From positions 108,509 through 172,508 of the forward strand of contig CAKUBE010000003.1 in assembly GCA_934636715.1 (NCBI GenBank): a stretch of DNA of 64,000 bases. Direction: 5' to 3'. The position numbers and the translations under genes are program-made. Each line of letters begins with the position of its first letter. Position 1 is the stretch's first letter. The DNA is from an uncultured Arachnia sp. Lineage in GTDB: Bacteria > Actinomycetota > Actinomycetes > Propionibacteriales > Propionibacteriaceae. This document shows positions 46,501-55,200 of this stretch, piece after piece. Below the pieces are notes generated by a model. It worked only from the letters and a program-made list of their open reading frames with translations, was not told the DNA's origin and did not search any database.

Positions 46501-49190
46501 TGCCGGTAGAGCAGCGACAGGTTGCGCAGCGTGAGCGGGAAGGCCCGGTCCGCGGCGGCCGCCGCGGCGGGGTCGACGCCCAGCGGCGCCGCGAGGCCCA
46601 GGATCAGGTGGTGCAGCTGGCCCTCGTCGACGCTCAGGCCGGCGAGCAGGCGCTGCAGGTCGGGCGAGGCGACGGGGGCGTCGATCGCGAGCGCCGGGTG
46701 GGTGAAGCGCGCCCCCGCATTCGGATAGCGCCCGTGCGCCTCGACGTCGGCGGCGCGGTTGAAGAGCCGGTCCAGCAGCGACACCCGCAGCCCGGCCGGT
46801 GTGTGCTCGCGGCGCGCGCCCGCCGGCCGCGGCCGGGCGCCCGTGGCGGCGACGTCGGGGATGTCGGCGCAGAGGCTCACCAGCTCCTCGACGGGCAGAT
46901 CCCACGACTCGCCCAGCCGGCGCAGCTGCGCGATCGCCGCGACCATCCCGGCGTCCAGCCCGTTGCCCGCGCCGGACTGCTGCAGCCGGCCGCGCACCAG
47001 GTCGAGCTCGCCGGTGCGCCAGCCGGTAGCCCGCCACAGGCGGACGAAGCGGTGCAGCCGGTCCAGCGCGGGCAGGGTGAGGCCGCGGACGCGTTCGACG
47101 TCGTTCTGGACGCTGTCGGCGTCGCGCTTCTCCGACCGGATGGCGATCGCGGCGCCGTCGCGGACGAATCGCGCATCGAGCAGGTCGCCGAGTTCGTCGC
47201 GGTCGACCCCGATCGCCGCCAGCAGGTCGGTGACGGCGACGGGATCCGTGCCGCCGGCGAAGTCGACCCCGTAGAGCCGGCTGAGACCGGCGAGACTCGC
47301 GTCCGCCGTCGTGATCAGCCGGTAGTCCTCCGGCGGGAGCTGGAGGCGGAGGCGTGCGAGAGGCGCGCCCGTCGCGCCGCCCGCCTCCGCGAGGTCGGCG
47401 AGCGAGCGGTCGAAGTGACGGATGTAGGTGGCCAGCTCGGCGAAGGGCAGGGTGAACGGCTCCGCGAAGCTGTGCACCTTCGTGCTCAGCTCCTGGCCGT
47501 AGACGCGCGCCCGCAGCGCCGGCCGGTCCGCCAGGTCGGCGAATCCGACGTCGCGGGCGACCGCGTCCTCGAGGATCTCGTTCACGACCACGAGGTACGG
47601 GATCTCCTCGCTGGTGTTCTGGCACGTCAGCTCCAGCCGGTCCCACAGGTCCGGGCGGCGGGTCCTGAGCATCAGGTCGTGGGCTTGGCGGCCGCCGAAG
47701 ACCGGCTTCGTCACCACCTCGTCGATGAACCGCATCAGGTCGACGAAGTAGGCGGCCGGGCCGAGCACGGACCGGCAGTGGGTGCAGTCGCAGAAGCCCT
47801 GGGCGCCGAAGAAGTCCTCGTAGCCGGGCAGTTCTTTGAGGAAGTCGGCGACGTCGGGGGCCACGTTGCTCACCGGGAGGTCGGTGAAGCCGCCGGGTCC
47901 GACGTCGATGATCGCGCCCGCGCCGGTGGCGGTGGCGATCGCGATTCCGCCCGCCTTGTCGATCAGCCGGGCGAGCCTCTCGGGACGGACCCCGATCAGC
48001 TTCGCCAGCTGGTCCGGGTCGGTACGGGCGATCGCGGTGGCCGATCCCAGCCCCGCGTCGACGATGGCCTGCGCCGTCGGGAAGTCCTCGGCGACGGCGA
48101 ACGCGCGCTGATAGCCGCGGCCGAGCGCGAGCAGCCGCTTCCGGTCGGCCTCGGTGGCGCCCTTCGGGAACGTCAGCTCCATCGCGTCGGGGCTGCCGGG
48201 AAGGAGGTCGAGGTCGAGCGCCGCGGGATTCGCGGTGAGGAACTCGTTGGCCTGGCCGATCCGGCGGTTCGCCTCGGCGACGCGCTCGGCGACCGGGCCC
48301 GCGTCGTCGAGGACCGCGCCGATGCCGAGCCCGCGGTAGCGCCGGTTCAGCGTCGTCGCCTGCTTCCGGGTGGCGTCGGCGTCGAACGCCGCCGTGAGGT
48401 CGCGGGCGAGCGCGCTCGTGCGGAAGCGCTCGTCGACCTTCGCGCGCAGGAGGCCCGCGTAGGCGTCCTCGCTCAGGCCGCCGACCGGAACGGTGCCGCT
48501 GGCGACGATCCGTTCCCTCCACGCCTCCGGAGACAGCGCCGTCAGCGCCACCGGGTCTTTCGCCTCGTCCGCGAACGCCCGCACCAGCTCCTCGCGCTCG
48601 TCGAACAGGTCGTAGAGGGCGACGGCCGTGCCCGCGGTGCGCGCCGCCGCGGCGGTCAGCTGCCCCGCGTCGACGAGCGCGCCCAGGTTGGTCTCGGTCA
48701 CGGCTGTGAGCGAGCCGAGCTCGCCGAGCGCTGCCGCCGTCTTGGCGGGCAGGCCGACGACGTCGGCGAACCGGTGGATCCGGGCGCGCGACAGCTCGGC
48801 CCCGAAGTCGGGCACCGCGCGGATGGGCTCGTCGATGCCGACCACTTCGGCGACCGTCGTGGTCGCGCCCGTCACGAGCGTCGCGAGCTCCTCCCGCAGC
48901 GCCGGGTCCTTGGCGAGCGCGTCCTTCCCGATCGCGGTGCGGAGCGCATCGGCGGCGACCTCCGCCACGGGCCGGGTGAGGTCGGCAGGCAGGGCGAGGA
49001 TGCCCAGGTCGCCGACGGCCTCGCGCAGCTTCTCCGACCCGGCGATCAGCCGCGTGACCGACGCCGTCAGGCGCTCGTCGAGCACCGGCGTCAGCTTCGC
49101 GGCCAGCTTCGGCTCCGTGTCCGCGAGCTCCCGGTAACTCAGCCCGGAGCTCGCGTCGAGCCGCAACAACTCGGTATTCGTCAGTGGCAT
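40548..49190 (-). CDS. Tc toxin subunit A (TcA), pore-forming injection subunit
   Basis: A 2,880-aa protein of the Tc/ABC insecticidal toxin A family. Seen: an N-terminal alpha-helical lobe with the VRP1/Salmonella virulence-plasmid signature EDFFGAQGFCDCTHCRSVLG (C467, C469, C472), the neuraminidase-like region with TYPFDEVNDLYHYYLLDPL and VQRCLMNLEE (about 1250-1310), a heptad-rich coiled coil (about 2400-2480; ELKVLDREVRAAELRRDLAL), and a C-terminal TcB-binding domain with IPSVRGPYTNVSATLTLLGS (about 2600-2625). In the family five TcA copies form a syringe-like channel that binds host cells and passes the TcC effector. GGAGCTGAAC precedes the ATG at 49190. It lies 22 nt downstream of the TcB-TcC gene. 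Full length suggests a functional protein. Confidence 0.9.
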   Translation of the reverse strand: MPLTNTELLRLDASSGLSYRELADTEPKLAAKLTPVLDERLTASVTRLIAGSEKLREAVGDLGILALPADLTRPVAEVAADALRTAIGKDALAKDPALREELATLVTGATTTVAEVVGIDEPIRAVPDFGAELSRARIHRFADVVGLPAKTAAALGELGSLTAVTETNLGALVDAGQLTAAAARTAGTAVALYDLFDEREELVRAFADEAKDPVALTALSPEAWRERIVASGTVPVGGLSEDAYAGLLRAKVDERFRTSALARDLTAAFDADATRKQATTLNRRYRGLGIGAVLDDAGPVAERVAEANRRIGQANEFLTANPAALDLDLLPGSPDAMELTFPKGATEADRKRLLALGRGYQRAFAVAEDFPTAQAIVDAGLGSATAIARTDPDQLAKLIGVRPERLARLIDKAGGIAIATATGAGAIIDVGPGGFTDLPVSNVAPDVADFLKELPGYEDFFGAQGFCDCTHCRSVLGPAAYFVDLMRFIDEVVTKPVFGGRQAHDLMLRTRRPDLWDRLELTCQNTSEEIPYLVVVNEILEDAVARDVGFADLADRPALRARVYGQELSTKVHSFAEPFTLPFAELATYIRHFDRSLADLAEAGGATGAPLARLRLQLPPEDYRLITTADASLAGLSRLYGVDFAGGTDPVAVTDLLAAIGVDRDELGDLLDARFVRDGAAIAIRSEKRDADSVQNDVERVRGLTLPALDRLHRFVRLWRATGWRTGELDLVRGRLQQSGAGNGLDAGMVAAIAQLRRLGESWDLPVEELVSLCADIPDVAATGARPRPAGARREHTPAGLRVSLLDRLFNRAADVEAHGRYPNAGARFTHPALAIDAPVASPDLQRLLAGLSVDEGQLHHLILGLAAPLGVDPAAAAAADRAFPLTLRNLSLLYRHARLARALGIGIPELFALCALSPGIPHGYVDTLADLDAVVRAARWVASSRWTIAELVAACEPDSLVPLPAPSGPPVAPAADLARQLVAEANTAGALESPDLTADDGAAVLRSALPGKLALSPAVTARLIELLAIDLAAPGLLDELRDPDGDPTAIAAVIERLRRLGRVLSGARVADAATLDLLKDQRERFGIQDFGSIGLESIRRIDLFRSLIEPWLQREEEPPGLAAAIVGYVPGSGFAAGDLAAVAAVVGADEAFVAALRQELPQPAEPFAALEQAILAALICRQVGAPAVLLRLVQSAQFDELSAASALLTGALRARYPDPADFARNDEPYRDIVLSRQRDALVAYLLHSRTTYPFDEVNDLYHYYLLDPLVEGVVRISRVAAAIASAQLYVQRCLMNLEETARGHADPVRVSPSRIPRDEWEWRQNYRVWEANRKVFLFPESYLEPELRDDKTPLFRQLEEELLSKPVTEEAVRAAYARYLRGFDELASLRIAGSYHERNNAARHDVLHLFGTTADEPPVYYYRRVDDAHFGVGEADRATRWGPWERLDLQIPTRTVSPLVHGGQLYLFWIRYVTRSVNQFSNGDSKFAGYSHRAHVEFTTRRIDGSWTPAQPVGLTEEPFVTSGNGIILDPLVPRDVTKLNFPYIGQLMLYSNYQPLHDRVAHDQPKDDYTLRGFGWDRIYPGSGDQIELRGINFQMWSKLDLYTRRISGRINYDDVDPPGLLKNRGVPWFPPESIEGIAVILALLALFGGNLSEANKVLKGILESAKRDLLWSQVNGSTRSLHAVKMGQGEYCVFEPYVLASLLLERENLARYEKPLAVTGPIEWTSPQWHPDVTTYLKRFFRPNQVLSMPSAATVDVVNGAYSDVIVQSGRELFHVGLRTVDGKPYVLRRLSTGVSEPIAKILYNEGLDALLATHRQFQINEPAHPLAVTSSSVADRSRSGTLDVDGPMGTYLREIYLHIPFLLADHLNSLGEFEAAQRWYHYVFDPTSSEVIPGIPAGASEEERRRRELDRVWRYRELRGLNAQTLRQQLGNGPAVEAYKRDPLNPHAIARLRLTAYQKAFVMRYVDNLLDWGDHLFALAYSQSNPEYLREATLKYVLAQDLLGRRPVRAGACGDSAPKRLADILAGLADGTDEFLVELESYVATVPGSQQSAAYMPRWHVAAAPAASPTPATYAGQGSMAEYAERVVGRPLTEKDVENPPAKLVDAMAKLSAAELAMLLSEAAEPAPQEPATSAPIMAASAYLTPVIIVAIILELVRAPFFCLPRNEKLAGYWDRVEDRLFKVRNALDPDGTFRPLPLFAAPIDPGLLVRAKAAGLGAEDALGQAAGVVPPFRFSYLIERARGQAATLQQFGAALLGAHERRDGEDLATLRNTHERNLHKLTLETRRTELEAATVGLEQARRQRESALYRREHAAELIATGLTGPETAQAAFRATATVLRGADALLNLAAGIAYLVPEIGSPFAMKYGGRQAGDSFRALSDSLSSSAILAELAAEVSGTVAGFERREQGWRHDLRLAENELKVLDREVRAAELRRDLALRALDQQVLAAQQHDEVLELYRDKFAGLGLYTYMARSLQQLHRQAYGNALAVARLAEQAYHFELPGDEASYVGGEWDGAQSGLLAGERLTLALATLERRYLERYDDSPAQIPQSFSLRAIDPAALMALRETGSCELRIPEFEFDLLYPGQYRRQIRAVQLSIPSVRGPYTNVSATLTLLGSRIRTEPVTGDAALSDVPVTRTARIATSSAQSDSGRFELSFSGQGHNPFEGAGAISDWRIELPALLRAFDYATISDVVLTISYTARYDGALRATLEDPASADGQLAVLARSPLTRAFSLRREFSGAFERLMGAPTGTAVDLAIVEEHLPYYVSGMQLAVSRAELVLDLADGPVGAFAVELDGVAVDGFPALPDPRPVDARLGGLPAKRVEAALGPALLGTHSLSVTDAGGLAAVGAPGLDRTRVRDIVLLVTYTAHP

Positions 49191-49212
49191 GTTCAGCTCC
49201 CGTTCTGTGCCG

Positions 49213-52200
49213 CTACTTGAGAAACGTCCGGTAGTACCAGTCTTCGACCTTCTGTTCGGGGTCGAGGATCTCCTTGGCCGCCCACGAGGCATCCTCGACG
49301 GCGAGCCCGATGTCGGCCGCCTGGCTCACGTACGGGATCTCCGACATCCCGATCGCGCTCAGGGTGGCGCGTCGCCCGTTGCCCTGCTCCACCTCGCTCG
49401 CCACGTCTGAGGCCCCGACGACCAGCCCGACTCCCGGCGCCGCCTTGGCGACCCCGTGGCCGAGGATCCCGACCGTGACGACCGCGGCCTTGAAGCCCTT
49501 GCTCTTGGCCGCCTTCTCGAGGATCTCCCCGGTGACGGTGAGGGCCTTGCTGCTCTTGATGGCATCCGCCCCCGCCGAGATCTTCTGCTTGAGCTTCGTC
49601 CAGGGCCGGACCTCTTTGATGGCGACGTCGCCCGACTCCTTCAGGAATCCGGCCTTGTCCCCGACGTAGGAGTTGCTCACCTTGAGGTCGCGCGTCTCGG
49701 CGAGGACCTCCTTGGCCTCCTTGCCGACGAGGTCCGACTCCCAGTTCGCGGGAGCGACCGGCTGCTTCGCCACGCCGACATCGGCCGTGCGCGCGCCGCC
49801 CGGCTGGCCGCCCGGAGCGGTGTCGACCTTGGTGACGAGGCCGTCCTCCAGCGACAGCTCGGGGACGAGACGTCCGCTGGTGTCGCCGAAGTGGGCGACG
49901 TTCTTCGACTTGTCGAAGGCGGCCTGCGACCGCGTCCGGAGGTTTTCCCTGAGTTCGTCGCCGGCCTTCCCGCCCTGCGCGGCGGCGTAGGCGCGGCGCA
50001 ACTCAGCCGCCTCCTTGCCGGACTGGGTCATCGCCTCCAATTGCTTGCCCGTAGGTGGGGGAAGCGCCTTGCCGCCGTTGACCGCCGCCACCGCCTCCTT
50101 CGTCTTCGGATCGAATCCGAGTTCGAGTTTCTTGCCCGCGGCGAACGCCGCCTCGCGCGCCTCGAAGCTGAGCACGTCGTCGACGCTGTTGAGGAGCGGG
50201 GTCGGCTCCGTGGCCGCTCCCGCCGGGTCCCGCCCCGTCGTCGGATGGCCGCGGCAATAGGTATAGCGATTGAGGCCGTCGACGAGGCCCGACGGATCGC
50301 AGCTCGTCCATCGCGCCAGCCAGGGGGCGTAGTACCTGGCGCCGTGGAAGGAGAGGCCGCTCTCCTCGTCGCGCTCCTTGCCGGTGTAGCGGTAGCGCTT
50401 CGCGGGCACCTGGAGGTCGGCCCGCACGGCCTGGTAGGTGGTGCTGCCGTACGGCGAATACTCCTCGTAGGAGATCACGTTGGCCGAGGGCTGGTCGTCG
50501 ACCTCGAGCGTCGCGGACCCCAGGTGGTTGCCGAGCTGGTAGCGCGCGAGGGTCGCCGGCGTGCCGTCGTCGACGTTGTTGCGGAGATCGATCAGCGCGA
50601 TCCGGCGTTCGTCGTCCGTGACGTGCAGCGTCCGGCGCTCGAGGCCGGCGCGGGGCCCGGTGTGCCGGCGATAGATCTCGACGCCGCCCAGGTAGAGCCG
50701 CTCGTCCTTCACCGCTCCGCCGACCTCGGTGACCTTGCGCACGCGCGCGCCCGCGGCGTCGTAGACGTAATAGGTGCGGTCGCCGGCGCGCTCCGCCCCG
50801 TCGAGGTCGGCCGCGTCCACCTGCTGGCGGGCCGTCAGGCGCAGCCGGTCGTGGAAGTCCCACGCCAGCTCCGCGAGGTGAGGCATGCGCAGCAGGTTGC
50901 CGTGCGGGTCGTAGCCGTCGCCGTCGACGCTGAACGTCTCGGTGATCCCGCCGACGGTCGACGACGACAGCCGGTTGCTGCGCCGCGGAACGCCGCCAGG
51001 GGCGTCGTCGAGCTGCGTCGGCTCGTCGTAGGCGAAGGTGCGCCGCCATCCGGAGCCCGCGATCCCCGAGGCGTGCGCGAGGCTCAGCAGGTTGCCCGCT
51101 GGGCCGTATTCGTAGCTCTCCTCGTAGTGGGCCATCGCGCCCCCGTCGCCGGGGTGGGCGAGGCGCGTGCGACGCCAGTCGTCGTGGGTGTAGGGCGCGG
51201 CGGCGTGGGCCTGCCCGACGTGCTCGCGGCCGTCGGCATGGACCAGCCGGTAGGTCGCGTCGTAGGTGTAGCGGTTGCGGGGGCTCACCACCTGGTTGGC
51301 GAAGAACACGTCGCGCTGGGCGCCGTCGTCGATCTCCGTGACGTTGCCCACCGGGTCGTAGGTGTAGCGGAGATCCTGCAGCACGGCACCGCCCCCGCCG
51401 CGCCGCGTCGCGAGCCGGGTCAGCCGGAACGTGTCCGGGTCGTATTCGTAGTCGGTGACGACGCCGTTGCGGTAGGCGATCGACGTCCGCAACCCCTTGG
51501 CGTCGTAGTCGACGTCGTCGACGCCGACCCCCGTCGGAGCGCTGACGAGCGGGTCGATCAGGCCGGCGGGATCGTCCGCCAGCCCTGTCCACACGTGGAG
51601 CGCCTCCAGCAGCCCTGCGTCGTTGTACACCGGCTGCGTGACGTCCCACGGTTCCCCGGCGACGTCGCGGCGGGGCGCGATCTGCTGGATGGGGCGGTTG
51701 AGGGCGTCGTAGCTGGTCGCGCTCACGTAGGGGGTGCCGGCCGGCTGGGGCGCGGCCCAGTCGATGGCGGAGCGATGGCCGGGCGCGACGGCGCGGACCT
51801 GGCGCACGACGTTGCCCTTGAAGTCGTAGGCGTTGGTCACCACGCCGGCGGCGTCGTACTGCCGGAACACGCGCCCGCGCAGGAACAGGGCGGCGGCGTT
51901 CGGCCGGCCCTCCCCGTACTCGGTCCGCTGGTACGTGACGGCCGCCGCCCGCGTGTCCGGGTCGGAGGAGGGGCCGGTACCCGCGACCAGGTGGCGCACC
52001 GGCCGCCGCAGCGCGTCGTATTCGGTGGTGAAGGTGTGGCCGCGGCCGTCCCATCCACGGATCTGGTTGCCCGCGGCGTCGGCGAGGGTCCACCGCTCCC
52101 CCGCCTCCATGCTCGCCTGGTGGATCGTGTTGCCGGCCACGTCGTAGTCGTAGGTGGCGACGGTGCGGCCCTCGGCGTCGATCACCGCGCGGTGGTGGCC

Positions 52201-55200
52201 CTCGACGTCGAGCACGATGCGCGTGTCGAGGAACAGCGGGTCGCCCGCCGGGTCGAACCCGTTGTGGGCCCGGGTCAGGAAGCCGCGGCCGAGGGAGTCC
52301 AGGTAGGTCGTCGTCGGCGTGCCGGCGTGGGCGGCGGCCTTGGTCGCGGCGTCGCGTTCCGCGGCGGACGCGGCGGGGTCCGTGCGGCGCTCCAGCCACG
52401 TGCGCCACCCGGCGGGGAGGCGCCGGAAGTGCTCGGCGACGAGGCCGGCGATGTCGGGATCCGTGCGCGGATCGCCCGTCTCCGCCCCCGCGGCGGCGAC
52501 GGTGTCGTTCGGGTCGAAGCTCACCTGGTGCCAGGCGTCGAAGAGGGTCTTCTGATAGGTGCCGTTGGGGTGCAGTACGGCGACGGGGCGGCTGAGCGGG
52601 TCGTAGCACAGGATCTTCGAGACGCCGGTCGCGGCGTCGAACTCGCAGCGGTGCGTGCCGGAGAAGAACGGCTCCCACTGCCGCACCGGGTTGCCCTTGT
52701 TGTCGAACTCGGTCCACTCGCTGCCGACCCAGCGTCCGCCCTCCGCCTGGATCTTCTTCTGGATCTCGCGCCCGAACCCGTCCGAGTAGGTGAAGCCGTG
52801 CTGCATCCGGCTCGTCGCGCCGGCCGGAAGGTCCGACGCGTGCGTCTCGCGGGTGATCGTGTAGACGCCGGTGGCCTCCGGTTGGTCCGCGTCGCGGCTG
52901 CGCGCGTAGGCGAACAGGTCGTAGACGAGCCGGGTGGTAGCCGCGCCCAGGAGGGCCGACGGCGCGGCGAGCGGGTCGGCGAAGGCCGCGCGCACCTGGG
53001 CTTCCGTGAGCGTCGGCTCGACGCCGTCGAGGGCATCGCCCTGCGGACTGTCCGCCCTGCCCATGGTGGCCGTGGCGACGACCATCCCGAGCGCGTCGAA
53101 CGCCACTGCCGTGCGCTCGCCGTTGGGCCCGGTCACGGTCGACGGCGACAGCGTCCGGTAGTCGAGCTCCGCGTGGGTGGTGTTGCCGAGCGCGTCGGTG
53201 CTGGTGACGGGCTGGAGGTCGTGGGGGTCGAACGTGACGCTCGACTCCGTCGGGGTGCCGCGGGTGTGGAAGGGGTTCCGGTAGCGGCGCGGCAGGAAGA
53301 AGTGCACGAGCGCCTCGTCGCGTTCCTCCGCCACGGACGCGTCCGGGTCGACGGCGTAGAAGGCGCGCCCCGACGGCGCCCACCACGCGCCGTCGAACTC
53401 GACGTAGCCGCCCCGGCCCGCGGCCGTGTCCCCGTCCGCGTCGGGCACGACCCCGAGCACGGCGGCCGGATCGGGTATGAGGTCCAGGGCGGCCCCGCCG
53501 TCGGAGCGCCGGTAGGCGGCGGCCAGGAGCCCGGGCGTGAGGGCCATCCGGTAGGCCTCGAGGCGCAGCGCGCGCGGCTCGAGCCTGCCCCAGGGACACG
53601 GCCCGGACAGGTCGTCTGTGCGGAAGCGGGTGCGGTCGGATTCGACCACACGTTTCTCGACCAGCCCCGCGGTGGGCGCGGCCTCGTACGGGAGTTCGGC
53701 CGCGGCGGCGCTCGCGCCGTCGAGCTCCTCGCGCGTGAACCGCTCGCCCGCCGGGGCGACCCCGGTCAGCTCGTAGGCACGGGCCGCCCAGGGCACGGGC
53801 ATGCGGTGGTCGTCGGGCGTCGCGGCGGGGTCGGCCACGGGAAGCGTGTAGTCGGTCTCCTTCACGGCGACGGTGAGCCGGGTCTGCTCCGGCCGGAGCG
53901 CGACCGGAAGCGCGGGGTCCGGGCGGCGGCGGCCGTACGAGACGGTGGCCTCCCGCGTCGGCTGGCCGAAGCCGTTCACGGCGAGGGTCAGCGCGTGCGT
54001 CACCCGCGGGTCGGCGGGGTCGCGCTCGTACTGGAAGGTCAGCGACTCCGCGGCGTGGGTGAGGAACACGGCGTGGGGGTTCGCGCCCCGCGGCTGGATG
54101 AGGCGGACGGCGGCGTTCCGCTCGGTGACGACGTAGGGGTGCGCGTCGCGGGGGCTGCCGTCGAGCGCGTAGGTCTCCTGCCGCAGCAGCGTCCCGCGCA
54201 ACGCGCGGCACGCCTCCCGCTCCTCCTCGACGGTCAGCCCCTCCGGGAGGACGGTGTCGTCGAGCAGGAGCCGGCCGGTCTCCTCCGGCGAGCGGTCAGG
54301 CTCGCGGTAGTACTCGTCCGCGCACAGCCGCGAGATCCGATGCCGGCCGATGGCGGCGCCCGTGTGGTACCAGGTGCGGGTCATCACCGGCGGGACGTAC
54401 GATGCGGCGTCGACGTTGACCGCGGCCGGGAGCAGGTCGTATTCGGCCGTGTCGTATTGATCGACGCGCGCGAACCCGCGGAACTCGCGTTCGACGCCGT
54501 CGAAGCAGCCGTGGTGATACTCGTAGCGGCTCACGAACCGGTTGCCGCTGACCCGGTCGGCCGTCTCCACCCGGTCGACGACGTGCACCGGGAACGGCAG
54601 CCGCGTGATCCACGGGGTGCCCGCCGCCTTGTCGGCGAGGAAGTACCGCGTCGACGGCGCGTAGTGGATCCTGGTCTCGGCGCCGAGGTTGTTGTGGATC
54701 TCGACGAGCAGATTCGGCTTTCCCGCCGGCATGAGGTCGATGTAGCGGAGCTGGCGGCCCTCGTCGCCCGGCAGCGGCGACGACCACACGAGGCACGACG
54801 TCCCCGCCCCGAGCAGGTCCACCGTCGACACCGAGGTGAGGTCGTCGGCGGGCGGGAAACCCGCGACGGCGAACCCCTCCGCGAACCCGTTTCCCGACCG
54901 GTTGAGGTAGACGCGCGCGTCCGAGCGGCCGAGGTAGACGACGTCGGTCGTGCCGCTGCCGTCGATGTCGGCGAGCCGGACGCGGGCCGGGTCGAACTGG
55001 TCGTCGTGGTCGAACCGGGGCGAGCCGTCCATCACCACGCGCGTCCCGAACCGGCCGTACCCGAGATTCGGCCAGTACGAGACCTCGCCGTCGCGCACGC
55101 GCACCAGATCGGCCAGCCCGTCGCCGGACATGTCGGCCAGGTGGATGGAGCCGGTGCCGTCGGCGAACACCAGGCGCGGCCCGCGGTTCTCGTCGAACGG

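Noticed and set aside
40308..49220. A 2,970-codon open frame on the plus strand opposite the TcA gene, and similar giant antisense frames at 49456-55524 and 42352-48522
   Set aside because: High G+C with strong third-position bias creates long antisense open frames. Their translations are Arg/Gly/Glu-rich with no domain, while the minus-strand frame has clear Tc motifs.
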